A stretch of 64,000 nucleotides of DNA from Struthidea cinerea. Its lineage: Eukaryota; Chordata; Aves; Passeriformes; Corcoracidae. Below are positions 28,301-36,606 of the stretch, in pieces. Each line of letters starts with the position of its first letter. Positions within the stretch are counted from its first letter, which is position 1. A program made the position numbers and the translations under genes. A model generated the notes under the pieces. It searched no databases. It worked only from the letters and a program-made list of their open reading frames with translations, and was not told the DNA's origin. The stretch is from the NCBI GenBank assembly GCA_013397865.1, contig VZTI01004970.1, forward strand, positions 47,778 to 111,777, read 5' to 3'.

Positions 28301-29225
28301 ACTAAATTCTTTTCCCATCTTTCTGCATCCTTTTTATTCCATATCAATGCAAATCCAGATTTTTCACCAGTGAAACCAGTAAACTTCTGTTGGTACAAAG
28401 GACTCTTTTTAGTAAGGAAATAAGAAGAAAAGTAAAAAGGAAGTGAGAAGCCATGTGAGAGACCAGTCCTGCAGCCTCTCTGAGGGAACAGAAACGTCCG
28501 GGAGTGCATGGGCAGGGCAAACCTCCTGTCTCCTGGGACAGTGCTTCACCATCAGTCCCCAATTCCTCCCACATCCCAGATGAAAAGCTGCAAACTCAGC
28601 TACAGGCAGCACCAGTTTGCAGCTGAAGGTCCATCAATGCCTCCAGCAGCCAACCTCAGCATGAGGATCCAGGCTGGGATTTCCAAGCCACTTACAAGGA
28701 TTTAGGCTCCCGTCTCAGAGCACTAAAAAGTAATACAAGTGGATGTTCTGGGAGCCGGTGCTACTTCAAAAACTGGCGATTATTAAAGCACCAACGGGCA
28801 TGTGCAGCACTGCTTGGTACAAGAAGGGACAAACACAGAGGAGTGGTCTGGCCTTGGAGGAGGGAAGGGGGCTGTGGGTTTAGGGCAGGAAGAGCTTAAT
28901 TTTCTTTTCATTGCTGCAGTGAAGCTCTGGGCAGGCAGGCAGGCTGTCTGACAAAGACTGGCCTTTGAAGTCCCAAGAGATTTGTTACTTCTTTGAAGCT
29001 TTCAATCTGTCCTGCCAGCCATTTGCTGTTGCTGCAGGATACCTACCCAGGAACCAGCTTGAGTGCTTCCTCCAGCAGAGAACAGCACAAGAATAGCACT
29101 TAGCACCAAAGAAACCATTTTCATTAAGAAAAACAAACAAAAGTTTAAAAAAAAAAAATCACTTCGCTTCTGCGCTGTATCACCAGAGTAAGAAAATAGT
29201 AATTTCCAAATTCCTCTTCTATATT

Positions 29226-29260
29226 ATTTTTTTTATATATACATATATATATGTAAAAAA
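29226..29260. repeat. AT-rich palindromic (TA)n tract
   Basis: A T run followed by alternating TA dinucleotides and an A run, together almost self-complementary. A simple repeat capable of cruciform or hairpin formation. Confidence 0.7.
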
Positions 29261-32200
29261 AGCATTGATCATTTCTCCTTTGATTCAGTAGAGCAATTCT
29301 CTACATATATAAAATCCTTTGGCAAATGAAACTTAACCTTTACAAAGCAACACATCTAGCAGGAAAGGTAAGTAGCCAAATAACTGGTGACTTATGATCT
29401 GGCTGCAGCAGCCAACACACTGGCTGCAGAAGTACAGCAACTTAAATCCACAGATAGATGTAAAAAGGCAAAAAGAACGAGGCATGTTATTGTGGTGTAT
29501 TATCACAGGGATTTGATACAAAAGTCAGGAGGAGACAAGGACAGATGCAGCACATAATCACTTTCTCAGTCACTTTCTTGGGTCCTGGTCAAGAGCTGTT
29601 TTGGATCTGGACAACACTTGGTCCAGTGACCAACATAACCAAATTAGAAATACTCACACCTCTCTGTCAGCTATGATTTAAACCTAGTAACGTGGGGAAA
29701 TAAAAAAAACCCACCTCACTTTTTTTGGACATGCATTGTGATTACTTTTTAAAAAGTAACTTGGGAGCAACCAAAGATGATGAGCAGCGAGCACACAGAC
29801 CATGTGAAAAACTCACTAGTTAGAAATGCTTACCTGGGTGTATTGCACTGATTTAGACATGAACATGCTATTTAAAAACCACTCTGAAGACCATCAACAG
29901 CAGGAGAGCAAAAGATACTTTTTAAAAAACAAGATAATTCAGAAGTATTAAGAATTATCTTAACAAGCTTCCCTTAAGAGAAAAACAAAGCACTCACTGG
30001 GTGCTCCGCAGGATAACCACTGATTACAGCTGGGAATAACCCCACACAGATTAAACAACAAAGTGTTGTTTGACAGGAAGGAGACTGAAATAATATGAAA
30101 TATTCCCACTCTATAAAAATAGCCCAGGCACTCTGATGTTAGAAGCCCTCTGGAGTTTCCAGAACAAGAGTTGTCTCTTTCCACGATCAGCCCTCATGTC
30201 TGTGTGTGCTTGTACCTATTTATATACTTGCAGTAAAAAATTAGCAGTGCTGACTCCTTTCTGACGTCCCACTCCCAGGAATAGCCGCCGCAGCAGCTCC
30301 TGGAACAGCCTCAGTTCCCCAGCACTGATGTCCAACAGCCACATGGCTCCAACAATTTCTCATGGATTAAAAAAATTCCTTATTTAAAAAGCAGTACAGC
30401 CGCCCCTGCACTGGCACAGCAACAGCAGCACTGCGTGTGTGGCCAGGGAGATTCCATCCCTTTCTAGAGCACTGGGACACCCATCTCTGCACCCCTCCAG
30501 GGCTTCCCATGGGAGAAGGGGCTGCACAGAACATCCCCAAACAGATGGAGGAACCCCCAGCTTCAGCTTTTCCAAAGGCAGGACCGGGGCAAGCCAAAAG
30601 GTACATCAGAAAGCCCAAGATCCTATGGATTCCCTCCTTGCAGGGAGCTGGAGGTAAAACTCCACAGTTCCAGAAAGAGTGGACACCTCACTGCACAGCT
30701 CTGCACACCCCATCTCTGCATCCACTCTCAGAGTTCAGATATCCAAAATACCCAAGCCCACCATTCTCAGGCCGGTTTGCTTTGGAGCAGAGCTTGTTTG
30801 GTTTTTCTGAGCTTTTTTTGCCCTTCTGGGGCTCCACCTGATCATACAGAGCACCCAAATCCCCAGAATCAAGGGCATCTCCTGAAAAAGCTCCCAAAGC
30901 AACACTCTGGGCTTAAGGCAATTCTGCTCAGTGCTGCTAGTACAAAAAAGGGTCATTCGTTGCTTCAAAACATCAGGTTCAGCATTTTTAAACCTTTGAA
31001 AACCTACGTATTGACACAGAAACTGGGGCAGTGTAAAACAGGCTGTAGGTCGGGCACAGCTGTGAGCAAGGCTTGGGAGACCTCCTCAGAAAGGGGGTTC
31101 CGCAATGTGTGAAAGCCAATAGTCTATCCTCAGTAAGAGGAAAGGACAGAAGAACTCACAGATAAAACAGATGCCTCAATGGGAGATGCAGTGGTGAGTT
31201 CGGAGCCTGCAGACTCTGCTGTCACATGAAGCCTCTTTTCACACCATTTCACTCCTCACCAGCCTTAGACTTGCTCAGGTGATAATAGGAGCATTTTTGA
31301 CTTCTAAATCCTGCAATGCCAATATCCTGTGGGTTAACCCCTCCTCACTATTCCACCAACAGTCCTGGAGAGGCACCATCTGCCCTGCTGTGCTCTCAAG
31401 TACCAGAGCCTGACAACGGAATCAACTTACTACCGAGGATAAGCACACACAGGACACCACTTTGCAGAAGCTGCTCCCAGGGAACAGATCTCGCTTCCTC
31501 CCGATGCCTGAGCCAGTTTACAACTGCAGGAACATTCAGCTCACTTCCGCATTTCAGCACTTTGAGCAGAGTCAGTGAAATCCACGCAAACCACCCAAAC
31601 TGCACACCGCAGGCTTGTCACTTGGAACAGATTGTGTAGATACTCACCAGCACAGCGTAACACCTACGCTGCTAATGGAGAGCTTTCACTCACGGGAACA
31701 GACATCAACAATCCCCCCACTAACTCCAACACCACCCCACCTACTGCTGAAGCCACCAGCAATCTGCCAACAGCTCAGCCTGGCGTGGGTAGTTTTGGGG
31801 TGCCCTTCTCAGGCTCTGGCCCACACACCGTGCTCAGAAACCCTCACTAGTGATACATCCCAGGATGACAACATCAGCCCCTTGCACCAAACACTGGCTG
31901 TGCTGAACACACACACTGGTGGCACAGAATTCCCTCCAGCACCCACCCCACCAATACAAGCCTGCGTCACACCAAAATCACCAGTAAGACCCCATGCAAG
32001 AGCTGGGTGCAGCTCCAGCACTAGAAATACAAAGCCAGGCTTGGAGCATCTCCCAAGAGTGCACTAACACCGTAGCAGACTCGAGTTTCATTCCTGGCAC
32101 GAACACATCCCAATGCCTTCGACCCGGCTGGGGTATGGCACACTACAGTAAATCACAATTAGCATACACTCCAACCCATTGTTCCTCACTGTCAGTAAGT

Positions 32201-33408
32201 GGTACAGCCAGAAGGGCTCTACACTTAGGGAACATCTTTTCCTCTTGTTTGCACAGGGATTTGAAGACCAGATTACAACTCTCCAGGCACAAGGAAGATT
32301 ACAATTCAGCCTCAGATTAAATTCTGGGGTAGAAAATCATCCAGAGCCACCAGCTGCCAGGACACCCTCATAGGAGCTCTGCAGTTATGCCTGAACCAAA
32401 AAAGTATTGCTGTGCTTGGCATGTTGCCTTCTCTGCTGTGCACAAGCACCCCCAGACCACATCTGAGCACGGGACACTGGGGACAGGCTTGCATCAGGGA
32501 CCCACAGTGGTATCAGCCCAGCTGCATTGGTCACAGTAAGCCAGACCAGCAATAAGATTCTTCTGGATCTCACAGTATTTTAGCTGGGGGAAAAAGGGTG
32601 TTGAAAACTCGCTGGTGCTGCCCACCCACTTCACAGACCACATCTGCTTTTGCCGAGGCGACTGCACGCTGCCGTGCTGGGGCATGTCCCCAAGTTTGGC
32701 CACACAATGTGCATGTGACCAGTTTTAGGAGGGCAGGCTAGAAAAAACACCCAGAAGCCTAAGCATCCAAGCAATGCTCTCAAGAGGTTCCCCATAGCAG
32801 ATAAACAATTCAAAAATAAGTCAAAGCCAACCTGGGATTTGGCACATGACAGCAATGCAGCAACAGTCTCAACACCACCATGTCCATCAACCCTTGCACA
32901 TCTACAGCTCAGGCTCAGCTCCCTCCCTTGCCAGAGAACCCAGATCCCATCACTCAGTCAGGACAGAGACTCTCCCAGCTCTTACATTCAGCTTCTACAG
33001 CAGCCTCAGCTCAAGCCCCACTTCTGGTCACACCATTTTACCAGTCTCCGAAGCTGGGACAAACCACGGGGTCCCCAATCCCAGGGCAGCAATTCCAGAT
33101 AGGGTGCAGCTCCACTCCCAACTTCAAGGCTCTGAGAGGCAAAGAGCTAAAAAAAAAAATGGAGCATGACCATTGCTTAAGGGTGAGCACTGAGTGGACA
33201 TCCTACTGGCCTGGAGAGAAACATCCCCCCTCCTAGCAAAGATTCTCCCTGAATTAGCAGCAGCAAGAGGTTTGTAGCAGATGCACCTTCTTTAAAATTG
33301 AGGTAGAAGAGGTTGTTGGAGGCTGTAACCCACAATCAGCAAAAAAAGCTCCTCTATTTCTTATTTGTCTACTGCAACCACACTTAGTGAGATCCATTAC
33401 ACACAACT

Positions 33409-33430
33409 TTTATTTTAAAATGTTTTTATT
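33409..33430 (-). terminator. Candidate poly(A) signals of the miRNA primary transcript
   Basis: On the minus strand two AATAAA hexamers lie 10 bases apart (33430-33425 and 33414-33409). They are followed directly by the GT-rich AGTTGTGTGTAATGG, the usual layout of a cleavage and polyadenylation site. They are about 280 bases past miR-363. AATAAA is common in AT-rich DNA, so the support is positional. Confidence 0.45.
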
Positions 33431-33706
33431 GGTAAGTCCACCATAGTAATTTACATATTACAGGAACAAACCCCTGAAATGTGCTTCCCTGGATCACCAC
33501 AAGTGTTTGAGGGCTTTCCTTTTCAGGTTATGTTTTGGGCTTATTCAGTCTTTTTAAATGGTGGACAAACCTTATTATCAAAGTTCTCTTTCTTCATGTC
33601 CCTTGAAGGTGTGGAGCCACCAGCGAGGATTGTCCCCATCCCTGGAGACTGTGCTGTGAGCAGTGATTATTGACACAAGCCACACTGTCAGCGATGAAGG
33701 TCTTGC

Positions 33707-33781
33707 GGTTTACAGATGGATACCGTGCAATTTTTCTCCTACTAAACTAATCAAAATTGCATCGTGATCCACCCGACAACA
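33707..33781 (-). ncRNA. MIR363: mir-363 precursor
   Basis: Last hairpin of the cluster. The 3' arm product lies at 33732-33711 and begins AATTGCACGGTATCCATC; its seed ATTGCAC is that of the miR-25/92/363 family. The 5' arm product lies at 33775-33754 and begins CGGGTGGATCACGATGC. Both arms agree with vertebrate miR-363 as I know it, and the 75-base precursor length equals the human one. The arms pair around a loop of about 20 bases. The guide strand is normally the 3p arm. The family represses targets such as BIM and PTEN pathway members; this is family knowledge and cannot be read from the sequence. Confidence 0.97.
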
Positions 33782-33846
33782 GCAAAACAAGAGCTTTACC
33801 AAACTGGCAGACTTGGGGCAGTTCAGCCTGACGACAAGTCCTCCTT

Positions 33847-33921
33847 TCCTCCACAGGCCGGGACAAGTGCAATACTCTACATACAGCTACAAGTAATGCA
33901 ACAAATCCCCACCCATGGAGG
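33847..33921 (-). ncRNA. MIR92A2: mir-92a-2 precursor
   Basis: The 3' arm (33874-33853) begins TATTGCACTTGTCCCGGC, the miR-92a guide, with seed ATTGCAC shared with miR-363. The 5' arm (33914-33893) begins GGGTGGGGATTTGTTGC, which is the miR-92a-2 star rather than the miR-92a-1 star. This identifies the cluster as 106a~363 and not 17~92. The loop is TTGTAGCTGTATGTAGAG-like and differs from the human one, as loops do. The distance to mir-363 is about 65 bases. Confidence 0.97.
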
Positions 33922-34005
33922 AATCAGTGCAAGGCATCTTCAAATCGTCCAGGAAAGGGGGGGAAAAAAAAAAAAAAGCTTCAAAACCCATTATTCACCA
34001 CAGAT

Positions 34006-34096
34006 TCACCACCACAATCAGTTTTGCATGGATTTGCACAGCAATTTTAGTAAGCTGTGATGCAAACCTGCAAAACTGACTGTAATCAGCACCATC
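34006..34096 (-). ncRNA. MIR19B2: mir-19b-2 precursor
   Basis: The 3' arm (34040-34018) begins TGTGCAAATCCATGCAAAAC, the miR-19b guide with seed GTGCAAA. The 5' arm (34077-34056) begins AGTTTTGCAGGTTTGCAT, the miR-19b star. The mature strand matches vertebrate miR-19b, while the loop and stem base have diverged. In the 17~92 family miR-19 is the main oncogenic component and targets PTEN (family knowledge). Precursor ends are estimated from the extent of pairing and from the human length of about 96 bases. Confidence 0.96.
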
Positions 34097-34138
34097 TCCT
34101 CCAGCAACTGGTAATGGCTAGGATGCACTTTATCTAGC

Positions 34139-34207
34139 AGTACTGTAAGTGCCCACATTACAGTAGGTCCAATTCCAAGCTACCTGCACTATGAGCACTT
34201 TGATACT
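34139..34207 (-). ncRNA. MIR20B: mir-20b precursor
   Basis: The 5' arm (34202-34180) begins CAAAGTGCTCATAGTGCAGG, the miR-20b guide, seed AAAGTGC of the miR-17 family. The 3' arm (34164-34143) begins ACTGTAATGTGGGCACTT and differs from the human star at a few positions. The ends AGTA...TACT pair, and the 69-base precursor has the human length. The CTCATAG core separates miR-20b from miR-20a, which reads CTTATAG, and so supports the 106a~363 assignment. Confidence 0.97.
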
Positions 34208-34331
34208 GCTAGGACAAAACTGCTTTCTGAGCAATTGCCTTCAGTGGAAAAAAATCCTTTAACTAAAAACAGCAACTGCTGAGCCAAAGCCAGATGGACG
34301 TGGTTTTTTTGGATGTGCAGGCAGCAGCTTG

Positions 34332-34402
34332 TGCCAGAAGGAGCATTTAGGGCAGTAGATTCTACGCTACTTCACTAACTGCACTAGATGCACCTTAACA
34401 CA
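34332..34402 (-). ncRNA. MIR18B: mir-18b precursor
   Basis: The 5' arm (34397-34375) begins TAAGGTGCATCTAGTGCAG and ends GTTAG, the miR-18b guide (miR-18a ends GATAG). Seed AAGGTGC. The 3' arm (34354-34333) begins TGCCCTAAATGCTCCTTC; one base differs from the human star as I recall it. The 71-base length equals the human precursor. miR-18 is the odd seed family of the cluster. Confidence 0.97.
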
Positions 34403-34479
34403 AGGACCATTTGCAGCATGGCTGTAACGCAGCACAACAATCCTGGTTCCATCCATGCCCTGCCACCATCAAGGAATCG

Positions 34480-34559
34480 CCACAGTAATGCCAGAAGTGC
34501 TTAAACTGCAGTAGATCCTAAACTCTACCTGCACTGTAAGCACTTTTGCACAACTCGAG
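34480..34559 (-). ncRNA. MIR106A: mir-106a precursor
   Basis: First hairpin in transcription order. The 5' arm (34547-34525) begins AAAAGTGCTTACAGTGCAGG and ends TAG, the miR-106a guide with the miR-17 family seed AAAGTGC. The 3' arm (34511-34490) begins CTGCAGTTTAAGCACTTCTG and is clearly diverged from the mammalian star while keeping the pairing AAGCACTT/AAGTGCTT. Precursor ends are estimated from the human length of about 80 bases. The avian copy is usually named mir-106. Confidence 0.96.
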
Positions 34560-35150
34560 GCCCATCACCAGACACAAATTCTTCTATCTCAAGATCTTAT
34601 TTCAGCATAGCTAAAGGATCACAGAAGCATCTTGACTGAAGCACAGGAGCCAACAGTACCTGCCAAGAGAGAAGATGAATATTAATGTTGCATAACACAG
34701 ATATAGATTTGCTACTCAGTTTAGGAGAAATTTCTCTTACTAAAGCATACAGCAGAAATAGGTTCAGAGTTTTGAGAAGGCAGTTTAACTGAGGGCACAC
34801 CAAATGAGGAAAGGTTTGTAGGTAGTTTTCCCTTGAATTAAGGTAAAAATGACTTCTCCCAGTTTTTAATGGTAGTTGAAAAGCACTGTAAGAGGTATCA
34901 AAACATCCTGGTTTCTTGCTCTCATGTGTTACTACAGCACGAGAGACATTTTAGTTGACCTTTCTCCTGGAGCTTTACAGAGGGTCTTGCATCACCCAAC
35001 CACCAAACATTTCCCCCCCCAGTAGTGCAAGAAAAGTTCTGACACACGATTCCCGCACCCTCCGCATCAGATAATGGAGTATCTGTACTCCAGATGATGC
35101 CTGAGCTGCAGCACAAAAGCAACGGACCCTCTGCATAGGAGCGGAGGGGG
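34560..35150. other. Non-coding leader between miRNA promoter and mir-106a
   Basis: About 0.6 kb between the CpG island and the first hairpin. No open frame of note and no further hairpin with a known seed was seen. It is presumably the 5' part of the pri-miRNA or an intron of it. Confidence 0.6.
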
Positions 35151-35446
35151 GGAAAAACTGCCTATTAACAACTTTCAATTTCCCTCCGGAGCAGCCGCGC
35201 TGTCAAAACCCGGCCTTACAAACCTGCGGGGGTGGGAAGGCTCTGGTCGGGGGTGCCCTGGGGCAGCGGGGCCGCCCCCCGAGGGACTCTCCCCGAAGTG
35301 GAGCCGCTCCGAGTGCTGGTGGCAGGGGCTATGCGAGGGAGGGCCCCCACCCCCGGGGGAATTATCTGCCCCCGGGCCGCCGTTATCTTCCAGCAGTGAC
35401 CATCTGCTCGGGGGGGCGGGCACCGGGATTACTCGGCCCTGCTCGC

Positions 35447-35452
35447 CACGTG
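35447..35452. promoter_or_regulatory. CACGTG E-box
   Basis: Canonical palindromic MYC/MAX/USF core inside the CpG island, in the context CTCGCCACGTGCACG. About 0.9 kb upstream of mir-106a. Confidence 0.5.
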
Positions 35453-35574
35453 CACGGCGTCTCCCATGCCCGGTACAACCGGAGCATCCCTGGGGGCACC
35501 GCTCGGCGCTGGCGTCGGCACTTTTCGAGGGGGAGCAGCGGCCCCGTCCCGGGAGGGATCTCGGGGCGCCCCAC

Positions 35575-35580
35575 CACGTG
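35575..35580. promoter_or_regulatory. CACGTG E-box
   Basis: Second canonical E-box, 128 bases from the first, in the context CCCACCACGTGCTGC. CpG-containing E-boxes in unmethylated islands are preferred MYC sites (general knowledge). Confidence 0.5.
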
Positions 35581-35682
35581 CTGCCCGCCCCGTCCGGGGC
35601 CGCGCGCGGCCGCCGCGGCGGAACAAAGCACGGTGGGAAATGCAGTCCTCCATTCAAAGCCCAAAAACGCGCCAAGCCGCCC

Positions 35683-36606
35683 NNNNNNNNNNNNNNNNNN
35701 NNNNNNNNNNNNNNNNNNNNNNNNNNNNNNNNNNNNNNNNNNNNNNNNNNNNNNNNNNNNNNNNNNNNNNNNNNNNNNNNNNNNNNNNNNNNNNNNNNNN
35801 NNNNNNNNNNNNNNNNNNNNNNNNNNNNNNNNNNNNNNNNNNNNNNNNNNNNNNNNNNNNNNNNNNNNNNNNNNNNNNNNNNNNNNNNNNNNNNNNNNNN
35901 NNNNNNNNNNNNNNNNNNNNNNNNNNNNNNNNNNNNNNNNNNNNNNNNNNNNNNNNNNNNNNNNNNNNNNNNNNNNNNNNNNNNNNNNNNNNNNNNNNNN
36001 NNNNNNNNNNNNNNNNNNNNNNNNNNNNNNNNNNNNNNNNNNNNNNNNNNNNNNNNNNNNNNNNNNNNNNNNNNNNNNNNNNNNNNNNNNNNNNNNNNNN
36101 NNNNNNNNNNNNNNNNNNNNNNNNNNNNNNNNNNNNNNNNNNNNNNNNNNNNNNNNNNNNNNNNNNNNNNNNNNNNNNNNNNNNNNNNNNNNNNNNNNNN
36201 NNNNNNNNNNNNNNNNNNNNNNNNNNNNNNNNNNNNNNNNNNNNNNNNNNNNNNNNNNNNNNNNNNNNNNNNNNNNNNNNNNNNNNNNNNNNNNNNNNNN
36301 NNNNNNNNNNNNNNNNNNNNNNNNNNNNNNNNNNNNNNNNNNNNNNNNNNNNNNNNNNNNNNNNNNNNNNNNNNNNNNNNNNNNNNNNNNNNNNNNNNNN
36401 NNNNNNNNNNNNNNNNNNNNNNNNNNNNNNNNNNNNNNNNNNNNNNNNNNNNNNNNNNNNNNNNNNNNNNNNNNNNNNNNNNNNNNNNNNNNNNNNNNNN
36501 NNNNNNNNNNNNNNNNNNNNNNNNNNNNNNNNNNNNNNNNNNNNNNNNNNNNNNNNNNNNNNNNNNNNNNNNNNNNNNNNNNNNNNNNNNNNNNNNNNNN
36601 NNNNNN
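35683..36606. other. Assembly gap (924 N)
   Basis: Gap in the middle of the CpG island, bordered on the right by a GA-rich tract (AGAGAGAGAAAGAGAGAAGG). It probably hides the transcription start of the miRNA host transcript. A further 3-base N run sits at 36972-36974. Confidence 0.99.

Larger units (their letters stand above)
11051..33390. other. Non-coding interval between GPC3 and the miRNA cluster
   Basis: About 22 kb without a gene I can recognise. Open frames are short, scattered over all six frames and lack domain-like sequence. The plus strand looks richer in A+C than T+G through much of it, especially 31.3-33.2 kb. That would fit transcription of the minus strand, but I have not counted it. 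Contents noted are an inverted repeat at 12.9-13.0 kb, pyrimidine tracts at 16.2 and 19.9 kb, an A20 run at 22.3 kb and an AT-rich palindrome near 29.2 kb. Distal GPC3 enhancers or exons of a long non-coding RNA could be present but are not visible. Confidence 0.7.
33390..35682 (-). ncRNA. Inferred primary transcript of the miR-106a~363 cluster (pri-miRNA)
   Basis: Inferred unit. Transcription would start in the CpG island at 35.15-37.5 kb, run leftward through the six hairpins, and end near the poly(A) signals at 33409-33430. Seen: six hairpins on one strand within 0.85 kb, a CpG island 0.6 kb upstream, and AATAAA hexamers with a GT-rich patch 0.3 kb downstream. Known: the mammalian cluster is made as one transcript and processed by Drosha and Dicer. 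The true 5' end is not visible because of the gap beginning at 35683. Introns, if any, could not be placed, and the transcript may extend past the poly(A) signal. Confidence 0.6.
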
